From assembly GCF_001293525.1 (NCBI RefSeq), contig NZ_BBYR01000047.1:1-64000 (forward strand): a stretch of DNA of 64,000 bases, read 5' to 3'. The stretch comes from Pseudideonella sakaiensis. Lineage in GTDB: Bacteria; Pseudomonadota; Gammaproteobacteria; Burkholderiales; Burkholderiaceae_C. A program made the translations under genes and the position numbers. This document shows, piece by piece, positions 40,392 through 48,426 of this stretch (positions are counted from its first letter, which is position 1; the number at the start of each line of letters is the position of its first letter). The notes beneath the pieces are model-generated. The model had not been told where the DNA came from. It searched no databases and was given only the letters and a program-made list of their open reading frames with translations.

Positions 40392-41306
40392 TCAGCGCGC
40401 CGCGCGTCGGGCGCGCGGCACGGCCCGCTCGGCGAAGTAGCGCTTGATCGCACCGGTGAAGCGCTCGCGCGCATGGCTCGCGCGCTCCAGCATGCCGACG
40501 TGCCGCTGCACGTCGACGCCGGGCAGGCGCAGCACGCGCAGCGCGCGGTCGCGGCCCCAGTCGACATTGGCCAGCCGCGGCACCACCGAGACGCCGAAGC
40601 CCTGGCGCACGATCTCGACCATCGCCTCCACCGAGTTCAGTTCCATCCCCTCGTGCACGCGCACGCGGCAGGCCGACAGCACCTCGTCGACCAGGCGGCC
40701 GGTCCAGGTCGCGCGGTCGAAGCGGATGAAGGGCGCGGCCGACAGCAGGGCCAGCGCACCGCCGCTGGCATCGAAGCGGGGCACGCGCGGCACGATCAGC
40801 ACCATCGGCTCGGCGTACATCGGGCTCCACACCAGGTTCGACGGCAGCGCATAGGGCGGCTGGGTGACGATCGCGGCGTCCAGCTCGCCGCGCGCGACGC
40901 GGGGCGCGAAGTCGCTCGACAGGCCGGCGAAGAGCTTCACGTCGAGGCGGGGGTTGGCGCCCTTGACGGCCCACAGCGCGTCGGCGAACGCGCCCATCAG
41001 CGCCGAGACCAGCGCGCCCATCACCACCACGCCGGACAGGCCGGCCTCGTCGCCGTCGGTGCCCGCCGCGAGGGCCTCCCAGCGCCGCACCAGTTGCTCC
41101 ACCTCCCCGACGATGCGGCGGCCGGTGGGGTTCAGCACCACCGCGCGGCGCCCGCGGTCGAACAGCGCCTGGCCGAGGGACTGCTCCAGCGCCTGCATCT
41201 GCAGCCCGACGGCGGCCGGGGTCAGGCCGACCTCGGCGGCCGCCGCGGCGAAGCTGCCGTGGCGCACCACGGCCAGGAAGGTCTTCAGGGTTCTCACGGA
41301 GGCCAT
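40392..41306 (-). CDS. LysR family transcriptional regulator
   Basis: This 304-residue regulator has the LysR helix-turn-helix (TLKTFLAVVRHGSFAAAAAE, VGLTPAAVGLQMQALEQSLG) and a two-lobed effector domain. FAPRVARGELDAAIVTQPPY is typical of the effector domain. The C-terminus is basic. It is divergent from the dicarboxylate cluster beginning at 41415, with 108 bases between, which holds an inverted repeat suitable for binding. It most likely activates that cluster in response to its substrate or an intermediate. Confidence 0.93.
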   Translation of the reverse strand: MASVRTLKTFLAVVRHGSFAAAAAEVGLTPAAVGLQMQALEQSLGQALFDRGRRAVVLNPTGRRIVGEVEQLVRRWEALAAGTDGDEAGLSGVVVMGALVSALMGAFADALWAVKGANPRLDVKLFAGLSSDFAPRVARGELDAAIVTQPPYALPSNLVWSPMYAEPMVLIVPRVPRFDASGGALALLSAAPFIRFDRATWTGRLVDEVLSACRVRVHEGMELNSVEAMVEIVRQGFGVSVVPRLANVDWGRDRALRVLRLPGVDVQRHVGMLERASHARERFTGAIKRYFAERAVPRARRAAR

Positions 41307-41316
41307 GGCCGACGAT

Positions 41317-41355
41317 AAAGCAATCCTCGATCTCGAGCGAAGAAAGATTGGCTTT
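41317..41355. promoter_or_regulatory. inverted repeat in the LysR-divergent promoter region
   Basis: AAAGCAATC (41317-41325) and GATTGGCTTT (41346-41355) are imperfect inverted arms either side of a 20-base spacer, eleven bases from the LysR start. The size fits a LysR-type site covering its own promoter. The central CTCGAGATC-like stretch is also symmetric. Confidence 0.45.
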
Positions 41356-41414
41356 CACTTTGCCTTGCCGCTGGCGATGATCCCGGCTTTCGTCTTTCCA
41401 GCCCGGTCCCGCGG

Positions 41415-42134
41415 ATGCAGCCCACGCTCTCGGTCAAGGTCTGGCGCGGCGGCGCCGAAGGCAGCTTCAGCGCCTACGAGGTGCCGCGCCAGACGAGTCA
41501 GACGGTGCTCGACGTCGTCACCCACATCCAGCGCCACCTCGAGCCCTCGCTCAGCTACCGCTTCGCCTGCCGCGTCGGCATGTGCGGCTCCTGCGCGATG
41601 ACCGTCAACGGCAAGGCCTGCTGGACCTGCCGCACCCACGTCGCCAAGGTGGCCGGCGACGGCGGCACGCTGGAGATCGCGCCGCTGTCGAACCTGCCGG
41701 TCATCAAGGACCTGGCGACCGACATGACGTCCTTCTTCGACAAGTGGGCGCGCGCGAAGGGCAGCTTCGCCGGCAGCACCACGCGCCACGAGGACTTCGC
41801 CCGCGTCGCGCCCGACTCGCCCGAGCGCCGCGCCGCCAACGCGGGCATCGAGTGCATCGGCTGCGGGGTCTGCGTGGCCTCCTGCGACGTCGTCGCGTGG
41901 CGGCCCGACTACCTCGGCCCGGCCGCGCTGAACCGGGCCTGGACCCTGGTGAACGACGTGCGCGACACCCAGCGCAGCGAGCGGCTGCGGGCGGTGGCCG
42001 GCGATGCCGGTTGCCACGCCTGCCACACGCAGGGTTCGTGCACCGAGCGCTGCCCGAAGCAACTCGCGCCCACCGTGGCCATCGCGGGCCTGAAGCGCAC
42101 CGTCGCGAAGGCGGCCGTGCGGGGCGAGCTGTGA
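41415..42134 (+). CDS. succinate dehydrogenase/fumarate reductase-type iron-sulfur subunit
   Basis: This 239-residue SdhB/FrdB-type protein passes electrons from the flavoprotein to the membrane. The [2Fe-2S] ligands are in FACRVGMCGSCAMTVNGK with the last Cys in CWTC. The [4Fe-4S] motif is CIGCGVCVASC, and the remaining cluster ligands are in CHACHTQGSC and CTERCPKQLAP. CGSCAMTVNG resembles FrdB more than SdhB. It is the first gene after the LysR regulator, while the flavoprotein is encoded 3.4 kb downstream, an unusual order that differs from normal sdhCDAB. Confidence 0.92.
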   Translation: MQPTLSVKVWRGGAEGSFSAYEVPRQTSQTVLDVVTHIQRHLEPSLSYRFACRVGMCGSCAMTVNGKACWTCRTHVAKVAGDGGTLEIAPLSNLPVIKDLATDMTSFFDKWARAKGSFAGSTTRHEDFARVAPDSPERRAANAGIECIGCGVCVASCDVVAWRPDYLGPAALNRAWTLVNDVRDTQRSERLRAVAGDAGCHACHTQGSCTERCPKQLAPTVAIAGLKRTVAKAAVRGEL

Positions 42135-42523
42135 AGGCCACCGCGGCCATGGCAGCCGCGCCGCGCGAGGACCGGGCCGCCGACGCCATCGCGCAGGCCC
42201 GCCGCTGGTACTGGCAGCGCCTGAGCGCCATGGTGCTGGCGGTGTGCGTCGTCGTGCACCTCGTGACCCTGGTCTACGCGGTGCGCAGCGGCCTCAGCGC
42301 GCAGGCCATCCTCGGGCGCACCCAGGGCCACTGGGGCGTCGGTGCCTTCTACGCGCTGTTCGTCGTCGCCTGCGCGGTGCACGTGCCGCCGGGGCTGGCG
42401 GCGATCGCGCGCGAATGGGGCGGCTTCGGCGAGCGGGCGGCGCTCGGCCTGGGCCGCGCCTTCGGCGTGCTGCTGCTGCTGGCCGGGCTGCGCGCCGTCT
42501 GGGCCGTCGTGGCCCCGGCATGA
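42131..42523 (+). CDS. succinate dehydrogenase/fumarate reductase-type membrane anchor subunit
   Basis: The GTG at 42131 overlaps the stop of the iron-sulfur gene (GTGA), giving 130 residues. An ATG six codons later is an alternative. There are three membrane segments (LSAMVLAVCVVVHLVTLVYA, GVGAFYALFVVACAVHVPPG, and ALGLGRAFGVLLLLAGLRAV). The histidines in VVVHLVT and CAVHVPPG are candidate haem b ligands. Its similarity to named anchors is weak, as usual for these subunits, and the assignment leans on position. Confidence 0.78.
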   Translation: MKATAAMAAAPREDRAADAIAQARRWYWQRLSAMVLAVCVVVHLVTLVYAVRSGLSAQAILGRTQGHWGVGAFYALFVVACAVHVPPGLAAIAREWGGFGERAALGLGRAFGVLLLLAGLRAVWAVVAPA

Positions 42524-42537
42524 GGGAGGGTCGCCGC

Positions 42538-42906
42538 ATGACGAACCTCCCCCGCCGCAACGACTTCCGCGCCCGGGCGCACCCGGCCTGGTGGGCCTTC
42601 CTGGTGCACCGCCTGTCCGGGCTGGGGCTGGCGCTGTTCCTGCCGCTGCACTTCTGGGCCCTCGGCCAGGCGCTGCACGGCGCGGCGGCGCTCGACGGCT
42701 TCCTGCGCTTCGCCGACCGCCCGCTGTTCAAGTTCGCCGAATGGGGGCTGGTGGTGCTGCTCGCGCTGCACCTGATGGGCGGCGTGCGCCTGCTGCTGAT
42801 CGAGTTCGGCCGCCCCGCCGGCCTGCGCAAGGACCTGATCGCGGTGGCCGCCGGCGTCGCCGCCGCGGCCGGCCTCGCCTTCGCGCTGGCCCTGCTGTCC
42901 GGCTGA
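42538..42906 (+). CDS. SdhC-like cytochrome b membrane anchor subunit
   Basis: This 122-residue protein has the SdhC signature WAFLVHRLSGLGLALFLPLH, where HR-SG lines the quinone/haem region. A second conserved His follows in ALHLMGGVRLLLIEFG, giving three membrane segments in all. GGGAGGG precedes the ATG at 42538. With the previous gene it should anchor the iron-sulfur and flavoprotein subunits to the inner membrane and reduce, or take electrons from, quinone. Confidence 0.85.
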   Translation: MTNLPRRNDFRARAHPAWWAFLVHRLSGLGLALFLPLHFWALGQALHGAAALDGFLRFADRPLFKFAEWGLVVLLALHLMGGVRLLLIEFGRPAGLRKDLIAVAAGVAAAAGLAFALALLSG

Positions 42907-42991
42907 CGCGATGCCTTCCGGCGCCCCGCAGCGCCGCCGTTCCCCCAGGCTGCCGCCAGAGCAGCACCGACCCCCCGCCAGGAGACACGCG

Positions 42992-44005
42992 ATGACCCGA
43001 GCCCTCCCCTCCAACGCACTCACCCGCCGCCGCCTGCTGCAGGCGCTGGCCGCCGCGGGGCTGGCCGGCAGCGGCGCCGGGGCCGCCGCGCAGGCCGCGG
43101 CCGACGCCGGCTGGCCGGCCCGCCCGGTGCGGCTGATCGTGCCCTTCGCGCCGGGCGGCTCGACCGACGTGATCGGCCGCATGCTGGCCCAGCAGCTGGG
43201 CGAGATGTGGGGCCAGACGGTGGTGGTGGAGAACCGGGCCGGCGCCGGCGGCAACGTGGGCGCCGACGTGGTCGCGAAGTCGCCCGGCGACGGCTACACG
43301 TTGCTGTTCGCGTCCGGCAGCATCACGATCAACCCGCAGCTGTACAAGAAGATGCCGTTCGACACGCGGCGCGACCTGGTCCCGATCACCAACGTCGCCA
43401 GCGGGCCGATGCTGGTGGTGGTGCCGGACGACTCGCCGGCGCGCAGCGTGAAGGACCTGATCGCGCTGGCCAAGGCGAAGCCGGGCAGCATCAGCTTCGG
43501 CTCGGCGGGCGTCGGCAGCCAGGTCCACCTGGCGGGCGAGAACTTCGCGAACGCGGCCGGCATCGACATCCTGCACGTGCCCTACAAGGGCGAGGCGCCG
43601 GCCTACACCGACCTGATCGCGAAGCAGACGCAGATGATGGTGGGCAACTTCGCGGCCGCGTCGGCGCTGCTCGGCCCGGGCCGCCTGCGGGCGCTGGCCG
43701 TCACCGGCCGCGAGCGCTCGCCGCTGCTGCCCGACGTGCCCACCGTCGCCGAGAGCGGCCTGCCCGGCTTCGAGAACACCGGCTGGTTCGGGCTGCTGGC
43801 GCCGGCCGCCACGCCGCCGGCGATCATCGCGAAGATCCACCGCGACACCGTCAAGGCCATGGCCGGCAGCCAGATCAAGGGCCGGCTCTACGTGCAGGGC
43901 ATGACCCCGGTCGGCAACACGCCGGCCGAGTTCGCCAAGGCCATGGACGACGAAGGCGAGCGCTGGGCGACCGTGGTGCGCAACCGCCGCCTGAGCGCCA
44001 ACTGA
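42992..44005 (+). CDS. Bug/TctC-family extracytoplasmic solute-binding protein
   Basis: This 337-residue protein has a signal with a twin-arginine-like start (LTRRRLLQALAAAGLAGSGA) followed by an Ala-rich cleavage region. The Bug motifs are VRLIVPFAPGGSTDVIGRML, VVENRAGAGGNVGADVVAKS, HVPYKGEAPAYTDLIAKQTQ and LPDVPTVAESGLPGF. GGAGA precedes the ATG. It sits between the membrane anchors and the hydratase genes, so its ligand is probably the dicarboxylate processed by this cluster. No membrane transporter partner is present. Confidence 0.92.
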   Translation: MTRALPSNALTRRRLLQALAAAGLAGSGAGAAAQAAADAGWPARPVRLIVPFAPGGSTDVIGRMLAQQLGEMWGQTVVVENRAGAGGNVGADVVAKSPGDGYTLLFASGSITINPQLYKKMPFDTRRDLVPITNVASGPMLVVVPDDSPARSVKDLIALAKAKPGSISFGSAGVGSQVHLAGENFANAAGIDILHVPYKGEAPAYTDLIAKQTQMMVGNFAAASALLGPGRLRALAVTGRERSPLLPDVPTVAESGLPGFENTGWFGLLAPAATPPAIIAKIHRDTVKAMAGSQIKGRLYVQGMTPVGNTPAEFAKAMDDEGERWATVVRNRRLSAN

Positions 44006-44028
44006 ACCGACACCCGCCCGAACCCACC

Positions 44029-44904
44029 ATGAAGATCGACCTGCAGGCGGTGGAAGACGCCGCCAAGGAGCTGTACATCCGCGCGCTGAAGGTGCTGCCG
44101 CCGGACATCAAGCGCGGCTTCGACCAGCTCGAGGCGCGCGAGACCGACGGCACCGCGCGCCGGGTGCTGGCGACCATGCGCACCAACATCGAGGTGGCCG
44201 AGCGCACCGACAACCTGCTGTGCCAGGACACCGGCGTGCCGATCTACAACCTGCGCATCGGCCGCGGCGTGGAGGTCGACGGCCACGCGCTGAAGCAGGC
44301 GGTGCGCCGCGGCTGCGAGCGCGCCACCCGCGAGTACCCGCTGCGCAGCTCGGTGGTGCACCCGCTGACGCGCCGCAACGAGCACAGCTCCTGCGGCATC
44401 GAGGTGCCGGTGCTGCACATCGACTTCAGCGAGGAACCCGAGCTGCTGGAGATCGAGATGGTGCCCAAGGGCAGCGGCTCGGAGAACAACTCCTTCCTGA
44501 AGATGGCGATCCCGGCCGAGGGCATCGACGCGATCAAGACCTTCGTCGTCGACTGCGTGCTGGCGGCCGGCGGCAAGACCTGCCCGCCGACCATCGTCGG
44601 CGTTGGCCTCGGCGGCACCTCCGACCTGGCGGTGGCGCTGGCCAAGCGCGCCGCGACGCGCGCGCTCGGCAGCCGCTGCAGCGATCCCGACGGCGCGGCG
44701 CTCGAGGAGCAGCTGTCCGCCGCGGTGAACCGCCTGTCGATCGGCCCGCAGGGCCTGGGCGGCGATGCGACCGCGTTCGCGGTGCACATCGAGCTGGCCG
44801 CGACCCACATCACGATGAACCCGATCGCCGTCAACATGCAGTGCCACTCCGCGCGCCGCGCGCGCGCCCGCTTCACGCCGGCCGGCGTGGCCTACGGCCA
44901 CTGA
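44029..44904 (+). CDS. class I fumarase/tartrate dehydratase-like hydratase, alpha subunit
   Basis: This 291-residue subunit carries the three [4Fe-4S] cysteines of the class I hydratases, in LLCQDTGVPIYN, GKTCPPTIVGVGLGG and VNMQCHSARRARA. SGSENNSFLKM and IGPQGLGGDATAFAVHIE are also family motifs. The segment that normally reads NTGxNTP is NEHSSCGIEVPVLHIDF here, with an additional Cys, so substrate contacts may differ from fumarase or L-tartrate dehydratase. The beta subunit follows after 23 bases. It adds water to, or removes it from, an unsaturated dicarboxylate; mesaconate-type or other substituted fumarates are alternatives. Confidence 0.88.
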   Translation: MKIDLQAVEDAAKELYIRALKVLPPDIKRGFDQLEARETDGTARRVLATMRTNIEVAERTDNLLCQDTGVPIYNLRIGRGVEVDGHALKQAVRRGCERATREYPLRSSVVHPLTRRNEHSSCGIEVPVLHIDFSEEPELLEIEMVPKGSGSENNSFLKMAIPAEGIDAIKTFVVDCVLAAGGKTCPPTIVGVGLGGTSDLAVALAKRAATRALGSRCSDPDGAALEEQLSAAVNRLSIGPQGLGGDATAFAVHIELAATHITMNPIAVNMQCHSARRARARFTPAGVAYGH

Positions 44905-44927
44905 GCCGCCCGCGCACGACCCACGCC

Positions 44928-45569
44928 ATGGCCCACCACGAACTCACGCTGCCCGTCGACGAGGCGCAGGTCCGCGCGCTGCGGGTGAACGACACGGTCA
45001 CGCTGCAGCGCACGCTGTACGGCATCCGCGACGCCACGCAGATCCACCTCTTCGACCGCGGCCGCACGACCCGCTTCGACCTGAACGGCCACGCGGTGAT
45101 CCACACCGCGCCGAACGTCCGCCAGGTGCCGCCGAGCGCCGAGCACCCGGCCGGCTATGCGCCGGTGTGCATCGGCACCACCACCTCGGACCGCATGGAG
45201 CGCTTCACGCGCCCGCTGATGACGCGCCACGGCGTGCGCCTGATCGTCGGCAAGGGCGGCCTGCGCGAGGCCTCGGCCGCCGCCTTCGCCGAGCTGGGCG
45301 GTGCCTACCTGGCGATCGTCGGCGGCACGGCCGCGCTGGAGACCACCTGGGTCGAGCAGATCGAGGCGGTCGACCTGGACGACCTGAACCCCGAGTCGCT
45401 GTGGCGCTTCCGCATCCGCGACTTCGGCCCGCTGCTGGTGGCGATGGACAGCCACGGCGGCAGCCTCTACGACGTGGTGCGCACGCAGGCGCAGTCACGC
45501 CGGGAGGCGGTGCTGGCGAGCCTGGGCGTGGCGCCCGCGGGCGATGCCGCGGCGCGGGGCCGGGCATGA
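44928..45569 (+). CDS. class I fumarase/tartrate dehydratase-like hydratase, beta subunit
   Basis: This 213-residue subunit completes the hydratase. It contains LPVDEAQVRALRVNDTVTLQ, the active-site RD in YGIRDATQIHLFDRG, VCIGTTTSDRMERFTRPLM and VRLIVGKGGL, then a C-terminal part with VEQIEAVDLDDLNPESLWRF. The ordinary family has RDxAH where this has RDATQIH, another hint of an altered substrate site. Its stop overlaps the flavoprotein start (ATGA), coupling hydratase and dehydrogenase synthesis. Confidence 0.88.
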   Translation: MAHHELTLPVDEAQVRALRVNDTVTLQRTLYGIRDATQIHLFDRGRTTRFDLNGHAVIHTAPNVRQVPPSAEHPAGYAPVCIGTTTSDRMERFTRPLMTRHGVRLIVGKGGLREASAAAFAELGGAYLAIVGGTAALETTWVEQIEAVDLDDLNPESLWRFRIRDFGPLLVAMDSHGGSLYDVVRTQAQSRREAVLASLGVAPAGDAAARGRA

Positions 45570-47326
45570 CGGCGCGCCCCCCGCTGCGCACGCTGCGCAC
45601 CGACATCCTGATCCTCGGCAGCGGCGGCGCCGGCCTGTTCGCCGCGCTGCACGCGCACCAGGCGGCGCCCGCGCTGTCGATCACCGTGGCCGTCAAGGGC
45701 CTGCTCGGCAAGTGCGGCTGCACCCGGATGGTCCAGGGCGGCTACAACGTCGCGCTGGCGCCGGGCGACTCGGTCGAGCGCCATTTCATGGACACGATCG
45801 AGGGCAGCAAGTGGCTGGCCGACCAGGACCTGGCCTGGACCCTGGTCAGCACCGCGATCGAGCGCATCCACGAGCTGGAGAACGAGCTCGGCTGCTTCTT
45901 CGACCGCAACCCCGACGGCAGCGTGCACCAGAAGGCCTTCGCCGGCCAGACCTTCGACCGCACCGTCCACAAGGGCGACCTGACGGGCATCGAGATCATC
46001 AACCGCCTGGCCGAGCAGGTCTGGGCGCGCGGCATCGACCGGCTGGAGGAGCACCGCGCGATCGAGCTGCTGCCGGCGGACGACGGCAGCGGCCTGGCCG
46101 GCGTGCTGATGATCGACATGCGCAGCGGCGGCTACGTGCTGGTGCAGGCGCGCGCGGTGCTGCTGGCCACCGGCGGCGGCCCGACCATGTACAAGTACCA
46201 CACGCCCTCCGGCGACAAGAGCTGCGACGGCCTGGCGATGGCGCTGCGCGCCGGCCTGCCGCTGCGCGACATGGAGATGGTGCAGTTCCACCCCACCGGG
46301 CTGCTGGCCGGCAGCGGCACGCGCATGACCGGCACCGTGCTGGAGGAGGGCCTGCGCGGCGCCGGCGGCTGGCTGCTGAACGGCGAGGGCCGGCGCTTCA
46401 TGGCGCGCTACGACCCGCGCGAGGAACGCGCGACGCGCGACATCGTTTCGCGCTCGATCGATGCCGAGATGCGCGCCGGCCGCACCTCGCCGAACGGCGG
46501 CGTCTTCCTGCAGATGTCGCACCTCGGGCCGGACCAGGTGCGGCGCCAGTTCAAGGGCATGGTGGAACGCTGCGCGGACTGCGGCTTCGACCTGGCCGGC
46601 GACCGCGTCGAGGTCGTGCCCACGGCGCACTACATGATGGGCGGCGTGGTCTTCGGCGCCGACTGCCGCACGCCGATGCCGGGCCTGTTCGCCGCCGGCG
46701 AGGACACCGGCGGCGTGCACGGCGCGAACCGCCTGGGCGGCAACGGCGTGGCCAACTCGACCGTCTTCGGCGGCATCGCCGGCGACCGGATGGCGCAGTG
46801 GGTGCAGCAGGAGGGCCGCTGGCGCACGCCCGATGCCGCTGCGGTGGAGGCCTCGATCGCGCGCCACGAGCACCCCTTCACGCAGCCGCCGGCCAGCCTG
46901 GAGCCGATCCGCGAGGCGCTGTACGCCTGCATGTGGGACGACGTCGGCATCGTGCGCAGCGCCGAGGGCCTGCAGCGGGCCCTGCACACGCTGGGCGAGC
47001 TCGATGCGGCGCTGGAGCGCAGCGGCGTCGCCGGCGACGACCGCGCCTTCAACCTGAGCTGGCACGACTGGCTGAACCTGAAGAACCTGATCGCGGTCAG
47101 CCGCGTGATCGCGACCTCGGCGCTGGCCCGCGACGACTCGCGCGGCGCGCACTTCCGCCAGGACCACCCCGCCACCGGCGACCTGCCGGGCTCGACCTAC
47201 ATCGTCGTGCGCCAGCAGGCCGGCGCGCTGGCGATGCAGCGCGAGCCGGTGCGCTTCACGCGCGTCGCGCCCGGCGAGAGCCTGATCCGCCCGGCCCCGG
47301 CGCAGGGCCCCGGCACACCCGCCTGA
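45566..47326 (+). CDS. succinate dehydrogenase/fumarate reductase-type flavoprotein subunit
   Basis: This 586-residue flavoprotein has FAD motif ILGSGGAGLFAALHA. Dicarboxylate-binding and catalytic segments are conserved: VQFHPTGLLAGSG, ATRDIVSRSIDAEM, VPTAHYMMGG and GVHGANRLGGNGVANST, and near the C-terminus RGAHFRQDHP. The position that in SdhA and FrdA is the FAD-linking His (SHTxxxQGG) is Cys here (GCTRMVQGG), so FAD is probably not covalently bound through His. It is coupled to the hydratase beta gene. The iron-sulfur and anchor genes at 41415-42906 complete a membrane complex. Confidence 0.9.
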   Translation: MTARPPLRTLRTDILILGSGGAGLFAALHAHQAAPALSITVAVKGLLGKCGCTRMVQGGYNVALAPGDSVERHFMDTIEGSKWLADQDLAWTLVSTAIERIHELENELGCFFDRNPDGSVHQKAFAGQTFDRTVHKGDLTGIEIINRLAEQVWARGIDRLEEHRAIELLPADDGSGLAGVLMIDMRSGGYVLVQARAVLLATGGGPTMYKYHTPSGDKSCDGLAMALRAGLPLRDMEMVQFHPTGLLAGSGTRMTGTVLEEGLRGAGGWLLNGEGRRFMARYDPREERATRDIVSRSIDAEMRAGRTSPNGGVFLQMSHLGPDQVRRQFKGMVERCADCGFDLAGDRVEVVPTAHYMMGGVVFGADCRTPMPGLFAAGEDTGGVHGANRLGGNGVANSTVFGGIAGDRMAQWVQQEGRWRTPDAAAVEASIARHEHPFTQPPASLEPIREALYACMWDDVGIVRSAEGLQRALHTLGELDAALERSGVAGDDRAFNLSWHDWLNLKNLIAVSRVIATSALARDDSRGAHFRQDHPATGDLPGSTYIVVRQQAGALAMQREPVRFTRVAPGESLIRPAPAQGPGTPA

Positions 47327-47384
47327 GCCGGCCCGGCCGGCCCCACGACCCACCCCGCGCGGGGACCCGCAGGAGAAGAAGCCC

Positions 47385-48401
47385 ATGACCCCTTTCGTCC
47401 GCCGCGTCGGTGCAGCCCTCGGGCTGAGCGGCAGCCTGGCCCTGGCCCCGGTGGCCGCCCAGCCCGCCGGCGCAGCGGCCGAGGCCGGCAGCGCCTACCC
47501 CACCCAGCCGGTCTCGCTGATCGTGCCCTTCAGCCCCGGCGGCGATGCCGACGTGGCGGCACGCGCGCTGGTGCTGGGGACCCAGCGCGCGCTCGGCCAG
47601 CCGCTGCTGCCGATCAACCGCGCCGGCGCCAGCGGCGCGATCGGCTCGCTGGCGGTGAAGCAGGCCCGGCCGGACGGCTACACCCTGCTGCTGGCCCGCG
47701 TGGGCTCGCAGGTGGTGCTGCCGGCGCTGCAGCCCACGCTGGCCTACAAGTGGAACGACTTCACGCTGCTCGGGCTGCTGGAGCTCAACCCGGTGGTCTG
47801 CGTGACGCGCGCCGAGTCGCCGCTGCGCACGCTGAAGGACCTGACCGACGCGCTGAAGGCGCGCCCGGGCAAGCTCAACTACAGCACCTCCGGTGCCGGC
47901 ACCATCCTGAACTTCGGCCCGCAGCTGCTGTTCGACCAGCTGAAGCTGGGCAAGGATGCCGCGGTGCAGATCGCCTACAAGGGCGGCGGCGAGGCGGCGA
48001 TGGCGGTCATCGCCGGCGACGTGGACTTCAGCTGCGGCAACCTCACCTCGGTGATCGGCAACATCAAGGGCGGCCGGCTGCGCGCGCTGGTCACCACCAC
48101 GCCGGAGCGGCTGAAGGACCTGCCCGAGGTGCCGACCGCCCGCGAGAGCGGCTACCCGCAGCTCGAGGCCATCGTCGGCTGGAGCGCGCTGTACGGCCCG
48201 CCGGGCATGCCGCGGGCCCTGGTCGACCGCTGGACGGCGCTGCTGGCCGGCGCGGCCGCCGACCCGCAGTGGCAGGCCGCCACCGAGAAGGCCGGCAGCA
48301 TCCCGCGCGTGCTCGGCCCGGCCGAGACCGAGGCCTTCATCGCCGCCCAGTTCGCCGTCTACGAGCGCCTGGGCCGGCAGCTGCAGATCGAGATCAAGTG
48401 A
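47385..48401 (+). CDS. Bug/TctC-family extracytoplasmic solute-binding protein
   Basis: This 338-residue protein has a signal sequence ending near VAAQPAGAAAEAG. The Bug motifs are more divergent than in the other three copies here: VSLIVPFSPGGDADVAARAL, INRAGASGAIGSLAVKQ, IAYKGGGEAAMAVIAGDVDF and LPEVPTARESGYPQL. AGGAGAAG precedes the ATG. The Gly-Gly-Asp-Ala in the ligand loop (PGGDADVA in place of PGGxTD) suggests a different ligand from the Bug protein at 42992, so the cluster may recognise two compounds. Confidence 0.9.
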   Translation: MTPFVRRVGAALGLSGSLALAPVAAQPAGAAAEAGSAYPTQPVSLIVPFSPGGDADVAARALVLGTQRALGQPLLPINRAGASGAIGSLAVKQARPDGYTLLLARVGSQVVLPALQPTLAYKWNDFTLLGLLELNPVVCVTRAESPLRTLKDLTDALKARPGKLNYSTSGAGTILNFGPQLLFDQLKLGKDAAVQIAYKGGGEAAMAVIAGDVDFSCGNLTSVIGNIKGGRLRALVTTTPERLKDLPEVPTARESGYPQLEAIVGWSALYGPPGMPRALVDRWTALLAGAAADPQWQAATEKAGSIPRVLGPAETEAFIAAQFAVYERLGRQLQIEIK

Positions 48402-48426
48402 CCCCCGACCGACGAGGACCCCGAGC

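Noticed and set aside
41415-47326. Housekeeping succinate dehydrogenase and fumarase of the TCA cycle
   Set aside because: The gene order is scattered, interrupted by Bug genes and controlled by a LysR gene. The FAD-linking His is missing and the hydratase active-site segment is altered.
34774-48401. Complete tripartite tricarboxylate transporters for the Bug proteins
   Set aside because: No TctA-like large or TctB-like small membrane protein is encoded near any of the four Bug genes.
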